From positions 21,913,024 through 21,977,023 of the forward strand of contig ML681996.1 in assembly GCA_007922195.1 (NCBI GenBank): 64,000 nt of DNA, written 5' to 3'. Origin of the DNA: Podocnemis expansa (taxonomy: Eukaryota; Chordata; Testudines; Podocnemididae). A model generated the notes under the pieces. The model did not search any database. It saw only the letters and a list, made by a program, of their open reading frames with translations, and had not been told where the DNA came from. The position numbers and the translations under genes are program-made. Shown here in pieces: positions 34,351 to 43,893 of this stretch. Positions within the stretch are counted from its first letter, which is position 1; each line of letters opens with the position of its first letter.

Positions 34351-34980
34351 TGTAATAATCCTTGGGGAGGAAGGGGTTAACACTCTGGTCAGTGAGTCCC
34401 AGGACAGCCAATAGGAACAAAGCACAGGTTTTTGAATCAGAGCAGCAGCCTTGCCTGTTCCTGTTTGGGTGCAGCAGAGCTCCTGGAAGGATCAGGAGGA
34501 GGCCAGAGAGGCCTGAGGAAGGATCCAATGACATCCTTACCAAAGATAAGTTAAGTTTGTTACTGACCATGTGTGAGTACAAGAGGGAATGTTTACTTAG
34601 ATGCGCTCAGGGTATTTTCTTTGTTTTTGGTTTGTTTTTAGATTTTTCTGTGCTGAGCACATGTACCCCCTCCCACTACCCTGTAACTACCTAAGTTAAA
34701 TCCCAGAGAATCAGCTCTCTGTGTTTCTTATCTGTTCTTCTTAATTAAAGAATTTACCTTTTAAGTAAGCTCTGGTTCTGTGTCCTGTAAGGCAAGAGGT
34801 TTGTGTGCATGTGCCTCAGGCTGCACAGCCAGCTACTAAAGGGGATTCTGTTCCACTTCCAGCTCATATCACAGCTGGGGTTCAGTCACTTTCCTGAGGG
34901 AAGAATAAAAGTGATTGCAAGTAACTCACAGGAAGGAATTCCCAAGTGCACCTTCCTAGGTTTTCAAGAGGCTTTTTGCA
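34351..34980 (+). mobile_element. 5' LTR of Ty3/Gypsy SCAN-Gag element
   Basis: The LTR runs from TGTAATAATCC to CTTTTTGCA (TG...CA, 630 bp) and stands 5' of the Gag remnant. A scrap of a hAT MITE end (CAATGTCCCCTCTAA at 34322) is cut off at its left border. Directly after it, TTTCGG is followed by TGGTGGCAGCG, a plausible primer-binding site starting with TGG; the tRNA was not identified. No 3' LTR was found in the window. Confidence 0.7.
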
Positions 34981-35512
34981 TTTCGGTGGTGGCAGCGATA
35001 CCACTCCAAGATCAGGAATTGGAGGCCTTGGAGAGTTTTAAGACCAGGCTTTAAGTCCAGTGGCTTTTCAGGTCTGTTGTGGGACCCCACCTTCTGCACT
35101 CAGAGTTCGGAAACGGCCTTGACATGGTGGCATAGTGGTGTGGCCTTTTTTTTGAACCAGAAGCACAAACCTCAGGATTTTTAAAAGGACATTTTTTTTT
35201 TCCTTTTGGGTAGTGGACATTTTGGGAGATCCCCCCCCCCCATCTCTTCTTTTTCTTTTTTTTAATTTTTCTTTTGCTGCCTGGGGGAAAAGGCATGCAA
35301 GGGGTTTAACTGGCAAAGCCAGGGAGTCCAAAACAAGCAGGGGCTTTTTGTTTGTCAGCTTTCATGGCAATGGGATAGTTAGGCCAGAGTAGGGCAGGAA
35401 AGCAGCACAGTGAATGCGTTTGCGGTGGGGCCAAGGAGCCATGGAGACACCGGTCTCAGAAGTCCAACTCCAAAGCAGACATGTGGAGTGGGGACAAGGA
35501 AGAGGATAATAG

Positions 35513-36149
35513 ATGGAATTCTTCCTAGAGATGAGGCACATAGAAGCTGAGGAGAAGAAAAAACAATGGTGCTTTGAGCTGGAGAAAGCTGGGAAAATGG
35601 GCGCTGCAGCTACACCGGCTTCTTCTACTGCCAATCCTACCCCGGCTTATGCTCTCCAACCCAAGAAATATCCAGCGTACCAGGTAGGAGATGATCCTAG
35701 AAAATTTTGAAAGGGTCTGCCTTGGGAACAGCATCTCCACAGACCACTACATGGTGAAGTTAAGGCCACAACTCAGTGGACCCTTAGCAGAAGTGGCAGC
35801 TGAAATATCTAGAGAAACCATGAACAATTATGAGCTCTTTAAACAAAGGGCCAGAATGAGGATGGAGCTCACTCCTGAATATGCCCATCACCGGTTCAGA
35901 GCCCTAAGGTGGAAGCCAGGTGTGGCATTTATGCAACATGCCTACCAAATTGATAAAAATTGGAATGCCTGGGTATCAGGGGCACAAGCTAAAACTGTGG
36001 AGGAGCTCTCTCTCCCAATAAGACTGGAACAGTTCCTAGAGGGTGTTCCTGAAGAAAGACAAAGATACATCCTGGATGGGAAGACCAAATCTATATCAGA
36101 GGCAGGGGAGATTGGAGCCAGATGGGTGGAAGTGACAGAAAGGACCTGA
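35513..36149 (+). pseudogene. Gypsy Gag with SCAN-like capsid domain, frameshifted
   Basis: A first frame (35513-35710) encodes a short acidic and basic segment with EAEEKKKQWCFELEKAGKMG then an Ala/Pro-rich linker. It is broken by a frameshift near 35700. A second frame (35691-36149, 152 codons) continues with FERVCLGN and then the SCAN-like region at residues 64-145, including HHRFRALRWKPGVAFMQHAY, TVEELSLPIRLEQFLEGVPE and RQRYILDGKT. In Gag the fold mediates capsid assembly; in host zinc-finger proteins SCAN mediates dimerisation. It lies directly inside the LTR and upstream of a zinc knuckle and protease, so this is an element gene and not a host SCAN gene. Confidence 0.83.
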
Positions 36150-36340
36150 ACTGGTAGCAGTTTGGGGGGTGGGGTGGTGGGTCCCAAGAGGGGTGTTCAG
36201 AGACAGCATATCAACACCAGGGACAACCCAAAGGCCTACCTCACAGGGAGGAGCCCAATGCACCACAAGGGAAGTCTCAGGCACCTTCTCACCCCACAAC
36301 CGCATTCTCCAGCAACAAACCTCGCTCCAGTGACCAGCCA

Positions 36341-37042
36341 GCTGGGCAGTGTTTTAAATGGAACGAGCTGGGTCATGTGAAGGCGAACTGCCCCAAAAGC
36401 ACAAACAGAGTGCAGTTCCTTGCAGCAGGGTCACACCATGTGCCTGCAGGCCCAGATGCCTTACAGATACCTCCAGAGCAAAGGGAGATTGTGAGTGTGG
36501 GCAGGAAGAAAGTTGTCACATGGAAAGGTATTGGATCACAGGTGTCAGCTATACACCAGTCCTTAGTGGACCCCAAACGTATCAATGTAAAAGCTCAGGT
36601 AACTGTTCAACCTTTCAAGGCAAACTATTTTGACCTGTCTACCGTAGAGTTGCCTGTGCAGTACAAAGGCTGGTCAGGGACCTGGACTTTTGCAGTCTAT
36701 GATGACTATCCCATTCCCATGCTCGTGGGAGAGGACTTAGTGAACCATGTGAGGCTAGCCAAAAGGGTGGGTGCCATCACCCACAGCTGGGCTAAGCAGG
36801 TCTCCCTATCTAACTCTGTTACTGAGCCTTCTACCAGGGTCCAGTCTGTGTTCCCAGATGCTACGGGACCAGAGGCCCAAACAGAGGTGGCCGACCCAGA
36901 CCCCAAACCAGCATCTACAACAGCAGCAGTAGAGGCATTCCTCGATACCCAGCCGGAACAAGAACCAAACCCAGTGCTTGCAACCCCTCAGAGTCACGGA
37001 AACCAACATCGGTGGGTGCCACCAGCCCTGCACTTGTGGTAG
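36341..37042 (+). pseudogene. Gypsy zinc knuckle and retropepsin-like remnant
   Basis: The frame opens with a CCHC-like knuckle reading CFKWNELGHVKANC, in which the second Cys is Trp, so zinc binding should be lost. A retropepsin-like region follows. The flap-side part IHQSLVDPKRIN and the C-terminal IPMLVGEDLVNHV (from the family's LLG-type strand) are present. Where the catalytic Asp-Thr/Ser-Gly is expected the copy reads GIG before SQVS. After about residue 180 the frame is Pro/Thr-rich linker and ends at 37042. The protease would be inactive. Confidence 0.7.
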
Positions 37043-37305
37043 CAGCTGACCCTTCACAAAACACAGCCCCATGCACCAGCAGAGAGTGTTTCACAACCAG
37101 GAGAGGCAACCACATCACCTGCATCACTTCCAGGGGGACTGAGCCTGAGTCCACAACCCAGGGAAGAACTGAAGTCCCCAGCATCAAGGGAACAGTGCCA
37201 AGCCAAGCAGGAGGCAATGAGAGCCTCAAAGGATGGAGTGGCCCATCACCTCTCAGCTCTTTGAATAGATCCCGGTCTGGTATCGAAAGAGGATTTTTAC
37301 ACAAA

Positions 37306-38228
37306 GGCTGTGTCCACACGTCTTTTTTATATTGAAATAACACAAATTATTTTGAAATAAAAAGATTACACCCCCACAACATTTTCTTATTTCGAAATGA
37401 TGGATTCCATCATTTCGAAATAAGAGGTGTTCTTTTGGAACACCTTAAACCTGACCATTTGGACATGTTGTTTCGGAACAAACTGTTCTGAAACAACAAG
37501 AAGGGCCACCTCCTCAGCACCCTTGCCTAGGAGCCCTCAGCTCCCTGGCCAGGGTGCTGAGGGGAGAACTGCTGCAGGCACGGGGGGCTTCCCCCAAGCT
37601 GGGCGGGGAGCCCCACAGTGGGGTGCTGGGCACCAGGCTCTCCCTGCCGTTGGGGATGCGCCCAAGCCCCGCAGTGGGGTGGCAGCTCATCCCACCACCA
37701 ACTAAGGGGGGCTGCAGCCCCCCGAGCAGGGCACAGGCTGAGCCGCCAGGCTGTGGCTCACCCGGCATCGGCTGCAGCCCCCTCCCCTGACCTGGGCAGT
37801 GGAAGCTGGGCGTGCCGCGGCTCCCCAAGCCACTTACCCAGAGGGCAAGCAGTTTGGGGCACCCCTGTAGCCTGAGATTTTTGCCATCTCTTTAGTATCA
37901 CAGAAGAACCTTGATTGAATAAGAACACATATGGGTAGAAAACACCCCCAGACTCCTGAAAAGCCCTGTCTCCCCCTCCGCCCTGGTTGGTGGGAACCTG
38001 GCCATGTTGCCACACCTCCCAGGGTGCCCCTGTCCTGAAGTGAAGTAGCAGGTCCACACATAGGGCCTGCTATTTCGCTTTCAGGTTTTACCTTATTTCA
38101 AACTAATTTTTTTTTTTTTTTTTTTTTTTTACTTCAAAATAGGTCATTTCAAAATAAGGCTTTTATTTCGAAAGAAATCATTTCAAAATGACTCATTTCG
38201 AAATAAGCCTTTGCGTGTGGACATAGCC
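37306..38228. mobile_element. Harbinger-like element, 923 bp, in Gypsy
   Basis: The left end is GGCTGTGTCCACACG and the right end is GTGTGGACATAGCC, with an AAA TSD at 37303-37305 and 38229-38231. The arms have TTATTTCGAAATGA words and the core from 37500 to 38040 is GC-rich. In reverse orientation it shows the shared 'cacctcccagggtgcccct' block and a hairpin with AGCAGG and CCTGCT arms near 38048-38071. A run of 24 T lies at 38107-38130. Confidence 0.88.
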
Positions 38229-38366
38229 AAAGAGACACTCTCGGGTGGGCACTGGAAGGACTAGTATCCTGAGAGACAGTTGGTAGTTCCAACTAAGCAC
38301 AGGGGAAAGCTCTTGAGCTTAGCTAAGGACCATCCTAAAGGCCATGCTGGGGTGAACAAGACCAAA

Positions 38367-38415
38367 GGCTGAGTTCACACAGCATTTTTGTTTCGAAACA
38401 ACAAGGTTGTTATTC
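38367..38415. mobile_element. Harbinger-like left-end fragment
   Basis: GGCTGAGTTCACACAGC is followed by TTTGTTTCGAAACAACAAGG and then unrelated sequence. The rest of the element is missing. Confidence 0.7.
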
Positions 38416-38803
38416 AGAAGATCTAGGGCCAGCACCTCTTTTCTTATCATATTCATACCTCACTGACTCCCAAAAACAGGTTCAATAGTACAAATCTTAG
38501 AAAAAAAAACCAATATCATAGAATTTTAAACAACAAAACAGGGTTCATTTACTTTTATCTAAAGGTACATAACAGTAAATCATAGAGAGGCAAAAGTCAT
38601 ATAATAATAAACACTGAAATATTCTTATATTAAACTTTAATAATTAAATAAATATTCAAAACTTTATAAATAATATTGTATAAAATATTGGGCTTACAAT
38701 ATAAGATTCAGATCAAAACCAACATTTATGTACAGCCATCACTAGTAACCATAGACCTGAAATAAACTGTATTTTTTGACAAAAAAATACAAACAAATTT
38801 ATC
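38416..38803. other. No recognised gene; AT-rich
   Basis: AT-rich sequence without a supported frame or a recognised repeat. Confidence 0.45.
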
Positions 38804-39032
38804 TTAGAGCCAGATATTTACAGATGTTCAAGCAACTAAATTTGTGCCTGGGTTTTCAGTGGGCTTTTGTAAGGCACCTAAGCATGTGAGGCATCTAGCC
38901 CCAGTGGGAGTTTGCCTAAGTAGGTCTGCAAGCCAACTCCCACTGGAGTTAGGTGCTAACCTGCTTAGGTATTTTAGAAAATCCCACTAGACATCTTTCT
39001 TCTTCTAAAAATATTTGAAAATCTGGCTCTAA
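38804..39032. mobile_element. Palindromic MITE, 229 bp
   Basis: The perfect 12-bp ends are TTAGAGCCAGAT (38804-38815) and ATCTGGCTCTAA (39021-39032). The interior is also inverted: CCAGTGGGAGTT is mirrored by AACTCCCACTGG, and 'aggcacctaagca' by a 'gcttaggta' block. The whole element can form one hairpin. The TSD is unresolved. Confidence 0.78.
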
Positions 39033-39521
39033 GGAACTTTATTTTTACAGTTTTTGAGATGAGCCTGAATTCAGCCCTCAGGCCAAACACTCTGAGTTTG
39101 AGTTTAGATTTTTCATAGGTGTGTCCATGGTTATCAGCTAGACCTCACAGTCTTGCTTTTGGTAGAATGATCAAGGGCTACTGCATCCAAAGTCTGTGCT
39201 GGAGATATGAGGGAGGGAGATGGCCAGCATTGCATTGTTCTACTCCTTAATACCAGTCAGGAATCTACTGACCCCTTCATTTAGATCTCCAGATATTATT
39301 TTCCTGCTTGGTAGTGTGGATCTGTTCATCGGAAATATATTTAATTTACACAAGTGAGTTAATTATCTGATTTCAGTACTGAATATGCATTACCTTATTT
39401 AAATGAACAGCAACAGATACCGTAGTAACTGGATCTGACACCTGAGAGGCAACATTGAACAAACTTTAGGAGCATGGAAATTGCCTCTGACTTGCTCTGG
39501 CTCCTCCTGGGCTACTGTCAA
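39033..39521. other. No recognised gene
   Basis: No supported frame and no recognised repeat. Confidence 0.45.
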
Positions 39522-39529
39522 GGTAATTC

Positions 39530-39972
39530 CAGGGCCAGCTTTACCCATAAGCCAGTGAGGCACTGACTTGGGGTGCTTAAACTTAGTGGTGCTGGCACCT
39601 CTAAGCCCCTGCTCACTGCTGGCTTGCCCCGCCCATAGGACAGGGAACAGCCAGCACAGGGGCAGAGCAGACCAGCTCAGATGCCAAGCTCCACTCGCTC
39701 TCCCCTGGGCTGACTGTTTGTTTCTCCCTAGGGGTGGGGAGGGCCAGCCCAGAGGCAGGGAGGGAGAACAGAGCCCAGCCCTCTGACTATCCTGCTCTGC
39801 TCCCAGGGCAGGGAACAGCTGGCCCAGGGGAGGAGCAGGAGAGCGAAGCCCAGCCTCTGGACTGGCCTCCTCCACCCCTGGGCTGGCTGTTCCCCACCCT
39901 GCCCCTGCCGGCGTGGGAGGGTGCCCAAACAAAAGCAGGTTTGGGGTGCCATAGCCCCTTGAATTGTCCCTG
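39530..39972. mobile_element. hAT-type element, 443 bp
   Basis: It starts CAGGGCCAGCTTTACCC and ends TTGAATTGTCCCTG, flanked by a perfect 8-bp TSD GGTAATTC (39522-39529 and 39973-39980). The GC-rich interior is an imperfect tandem array with repeated 'cagggaacagc' and 'cctgggctggctgtt' blocks, whose open frames are not genes. Confidence 0.88.
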
Positions 39973-40114
39973 GGTAATTCTACTGGGTTCTTGAAACTCT
40001 GGTTCAGTTGTTCTTTGTCCTGGACTTGGTAAAGAACTTTAATTGCATTGCTCACACTGTAGTGGCTACTGCTTGCTTCGAGTTTGCAGAAGGGTCTGGT
40101 AGCTAGAAGATGTT

Positions 40115-40635
40115 GGCTATGTCCCCATGTACATAGTTAAATCAATTTAACTTAAATTGCTTTAATAAACTCAAAATAAAAATCATTAACTCGATTTAAG
40201 TTAAATTGATTTAACAGGTCCACACCCCAAAAAACTCAAATCAAAATAGCAAGTCCAGACACAGGACTTGCTATTTCGATTCAGGAGAGGGGCACCATAG
40301 GAAGTGTGGCAAGATGGTCCCCTAGAAGGGCCACACCCCCACCCAATATATAGAAAAGGGCCAGCTCCCTGGGAAGGAGAAGGGCAAATTGTGTTAAATC
40401 AAAATAATGGTTACTTTGAAATAATGCATCCAAACGGCATTATTTTGAAATAACCATTTTGATTTAACAGATGTTTTGCTTTAAAATAGGTTTAACCTAT
40501 TTTGATTCAACATCTCTTGAATCAAAATGATGGAGCTCATCACTTCTATTCAAAAGAACATTGTGTGGACCTAATAATTTTTAAATCGAAATAGCCACCG
40601 TTATTTCGATTTAAAAGGTATATGTGGACATACCC
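40115..40635. mobile_element. Harbinger-like element, 521 bp
   Basis: The ends are GGCTATGTCCCCATG and TATGTGGACATACCC, flanked by GTT and ATT (one mismatch). The arms have AAATCGATTTAAG-type words. The core hairpin has 13-bp perfect arms, AAATAGCAAGTCC (40244-40256) and GGACTTGCTATTT (40264-40276). It is followed by the 'ggggcaccataggaagtgtgg' block and CACCCAATATATAGAAAAGG at 40340-40359. Confidence 0.84.
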
Positions 40636-41189
40636 ATTGTGTCTGGGCTTCCGGGCATCAAATTCTTGTTGCTCATCATTCTTTGGCCACTGGCTGGCGT
40701 GCCTTTGATTGCTGTATCCTAGCTATAAGGATGCTGTTCTTAGCCACTGACACTAGTTACTGCCTATATACACCTAGGCTAGAGCACTGACACTTGTACA
40801 ACAGCTCCAAGTTTATGGCCATAGTGTGTTGTTGGGAGCATTTACTAAGTGGCTAGAGTTGCCTAGCAACCCTAAACTAGAGATGCAGCCCACAGTGTCA
40901 CCTCAGCTTGCTTTGTATTAGGATATTTAAGTTTCTAGCTAGAGGCATTCAGAAAGCAGCGTGTTATGTTTGTAATGTACACACAACAAAGCTAGATAAA
41001 AACACGAAAAATCTTGTCAAAAGGTTGTTGCTTAACATAATTACTTAGAATTCATAGAATCATAGAAATATAGGGCTGGCAGGGTACCTTGAGAAGTTAA
41101 AACCAGCACCTTTTACTGAGTCAAGATGTGGTAAACCTAGATGATTCGTGATAGACGTTTGTTCACCTCTTCTTAAAAATCTTCATTGA

Positions 41190-41544
41190 TAGTCTTTCAT
41201 GTGTTGCAACCCACTTCATCAGATGAATCTCTTAGTGGGTTGCAGCCAGTGTTCCCTTTAAGCTGTGTGCATGCATGCACACACACAGGTCATGAAACGT
41301 GCACATACTACAAAATAAAAGTGCACACAAAAAAATTCAATAGTGCTAATATTGGTGCTCACAAAGAATTTTTTTTCGTGCACACAAAGAAATTCTTTGT
41401 GCACACAGTCTATGAGTAATTAGAGGGAACATAGGTTGGAGCCCACGAAAGCTTATGCCTGAAGACATCTGTTAATCTTTAAGGCACCACAGGACTCTTG
41501 TTTTTGCTGTATACAGACTAATATGGCTATCCCTCTGGAACTTG
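41190..41544 (+). mobile_element. Penelope 3' tail insertion, sense, with TSD
   Basis: Flanked by a perfect 10-bp TSD TCTTCATTGA (41180-41189 and 41545-41554). It carries 'caacccacttcatcagatga', then after the hAT 'gcccacgaaagcttatgcc', 'aggcaccacaggactcttg' and 'cctctggaacttg'. It contains no coding sequence, only the terminal non-coding module of the Penelope element. Confidence 0.85.
41247..41434. mobile_element. hAT MITE, 188 bp, in Penelope tail
   Basis: It starts CAGTGTTCCCTTTAAGCTG and ends AATTAGAGGGAACATAG. The TSD is GTTGCAGC (41239-41246) and GTTGGAGC (41435-41442), with one mismatch. 'gtgcacac' words occur in both orientations. A partial relative lies at 50387-50545. Confidence 0.9.
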
Positions 41545-42020
41545 TCTTCATTGACAGGGATTCCAGAATCTCCCATGGAACCCTATTAGTCCAGTGCTTA
41601 ACAACAATTTAGAACGTTTTTCTTAAGATCTAACCTAAATCTTCTTTGCTCCATATTAAGCCAATTCTTCTCACCTTATCTTTCATGAATACGAAGAACA
41701 AATATTCAAGATGTCTTTATAACAGTCATCACATATCTGAAGACAGCTATGCAGTCTTCTTTTCTCCAACCTAATCATGCCCATGTTTTTATTTGTTTGT
41801 TTGGATTTTTTCTTTGTTTTGATTCTAAACTTTTCTAATGGGTTTCTAAATTTTTTAACATTTTTTTCTTTTTCTTCTCTGGAATTTCTCAAATTTAGCT
41901 ACATCTTTCCTGAGCCCAGAATTAGATACAGATCTCCAGCTGAGGCCTCACCAGTGCTGATTTGGACAAAGCAGTATAGAAGGTCAGACCCCGGCGTTGG
42001 GATATGTATTTCTCTGTAAA

Positions 42021-42469
42021 AAGCTTTAGTTTCAAAATTTTATAAATACCACATTTGTATTTATGGAGGTAATGCTTCACTATAGATCCTTCAAACTTAA
42101 GTCAGTAGTTTGAATCCTACCTGGCACAGCAAGGATTACAAAATGTGTCCAGCTAATGAAAATTTAATGGCCTCCATCAAGAGTTAGACATTCCAAGTCC
42201 AAACTCATTTAGTGTCCAATAAGCCTTTCACTACACTGAGCTTCATGGGTCAGAGAAAGTTTCTTATTGGGTGTCTGTATACAGCCTAGCACAATAGAGC
42301 TCTGATTTCATCTGGGTCCTGAAATTAGAACTCTTGCAACAAGGACCAAAATTACCTTACACATTGTAATGGTAAGTCTACAGAACACTCTGTTTTCAGT
42401 GGAGTAGACACACTCGCATAGTCTCCCTAGCATGGGTATAAATAGCTGTGCAAATGGTGAGACATGGCT
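42021..42469. other. No recognised gene
   Basis: AT-rich sequence with no supported frame. Confidence 0.45.
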
Positions 42470-42925
42470 TATGGAGGGGACGGAATGAAAATACAGCCTG
42501 GTTTGCCAATTGACCAGTTTTTGACTACTGGTGGTGGATAAGCCAATGAAGTGAGATGAGTGTGAAATGGGGTGGGTTCTGAGTTATTACAAAAATCTTT
42601 TTTGTGTGCCTCACTGATGAGTCTTGTCTACATGCTCAGGATTTAACTGATTGTCACCTTTGGGGTCAAGAAAGAATTCTGCCCCAGGGCAGGGTGGCAA
42701 GGGCTCTCAAGGTTTTTCACTTTCCTCAGTAGCATGGTGGCATGGCTCACATGCTAGTCCATTCTCTGTAGTTTAAAGTCTTTAAACAATTATTTGAGGA
42801 CTTTAATCACTCATTCATAGTTGGAGGTTTATTACAGGAGTTGATGGATTAGGTTTTGTGTCCTGCATTTTGAGGTCAGACTAGATGATCATATTGATCC
42901 CAACACAGACCTAAACACCACAATG
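42470..42925 (+). mobile_element. CR1-type LINE 3' end, sense
   Basis: The right end reads 'tgaggtcagactagatgatc' then 'atattgatcccaacac', the usual 3' terminus. Upstream blocks such as 'ggggtcaagaaagaattctg' and 'ttgaggactttaatcac' match the 3' region of the copy at 14400-14765. Confidence 0.78.
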
Positions 42926-43723
42926 TATTTTTTTAATTAAATCACATGATTTTCAGACCATTATTTTTGAGTGGTTCAACTCATTTTTGAATTCCAGGAT
43001 TAGCATTATTTCTCCTATTGTAATACATCAAGGGTTGATTTAACAGATTGAATTCTCCTCTTACCATTTAGACTGCATGTCAATGGAGCTATATGGAAGC
43101 TTTGCATTATTGTTGCAGTGATTGTTCACAATCAGTACATGCATTTTATGGTTGGGGCAAGGACAATAAAAGGATTTTAAAAATATGAAAGTGTCAGGAG
43201 CCCTAAAAGATCAAACTTATGTCAGTTTGGAAAAATGTGTACAAGCTCTAAATGTCTTCCAACATTTCTGTGTAACACAGAGAGATCGTATCTACTTGTA
43301 CAGTGGCACAGGAATTCCCTTGAATTCTGTTGGAATCACAGTGACTTATTTCCCAGTAATTCAAACTTTTCCATGCCATCACTTAAACATTTGCTTAGAA
43401 TACCTCACAAAGGATTTGATACAGCTCTCACCGACTCAGTAGAAATATTCCTGTAAATGTCAATGGGAGCTTAATCAGACCCAAACTCAATATCATTTAT
43501 TTGCTATGACAGAACATTTCATAAGTGTGGGTGGGGGGAGAGAACACACTCCTGCTCTTCTAGAAGAACTTTAGATGCTGGCTTTAACTGAACAATAACT
43601 TTGAAACTTACTTAGTAGATACATAGGGTTATGGCAGGACTCTCCAACTGACACAGTTAAACAAGAAGTCCTGCAAGTATTTTTTCATAGCATTCACTGT
43701 TTAGTTTTCAAAGAAATGCTTAC
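42926..43723. other. No recognised gene
   Basis: Two overlapping frames of 73-85 codons at 43185-43456 have no recognised domain. Confidence 0.4.
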
Positions 43724-43893
43724 ATTGTTCATTTTCTTATGCACATTCATTTTGGAAAAGCTGTTGTCAGTCAGTAGAAGACCATACTTCCTGATGTGAA
43801 GCAGAGTAGCTCCCCAGAAACTAGGTATTTTTTGGCTGAGCTTCGTAAAAGCGTGGATTGCCTGCATACTGTTTGACGACCTCTGTGCAAGGA
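43724..43893 (-). CDS. Candidate host exon, product unknown
   Basis: On the minus strand a pyrimidine-rich run and TACGTACCAG precede a 170-bp segment whose end reads AACAAT then GTAAGCATTT, so both splice borders look plausible. One frame is open throughout and reads LAQRSSNSMQAIHAFTKLSQ, then HIRKYGLLLTDNSFSKMNVH. A second frame is open for 24 codons with VVKQYAGNPRFYEAQPK before a stop. I recognise neither peptide and no repeat family covers it. It may be an exon, a pseudogene or chance. Confidence 0.28.

Larger units (their letters stand above)
34981..38366 (+). mobile_element. Internal region of truncated Gypsy element
   Basis: The region comprises a leader, frameshifted gag, a protease-like segment and about 130 bp more after the nested Harbinger-like element (38232-38366). 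A reverse transcriptase, RNase H and integrase were not found, so the copy is truncated shortly after the protease. A second Harbinger-like left end begins at 38367, at the truncation point. SCAN-type capsid sequence in Gypsy elements is known from Gmr1-like elements, from which vertebrate SCAN domains are thought to derive. Confidence 0.75.
41049..42020 (-). mobile_element. CR1 3' region, antisense, split by Penelope tail
   Basis: It begins 'attcatagaatcatagaa' with 'tatagggctggcag' and passes CR1 3' blocks such as 'cttaagatctaacctaaat' and 'ctccagctgaggcctca'. It is interrupted at 41190-41544 by a Penelope tail with a 10-bp TSD. Old T-rich expansions lie around 41785-41880. Confidence 0.82.

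Noticed and set aside
35691..36149. Host SCAN-domain transcription factor
   Set aside because: An LTR upstream and a zinc knuckle plus retropepsin-like segment downstream place it in a Gypsy Gag; no C2H2 zinc fingers follow.
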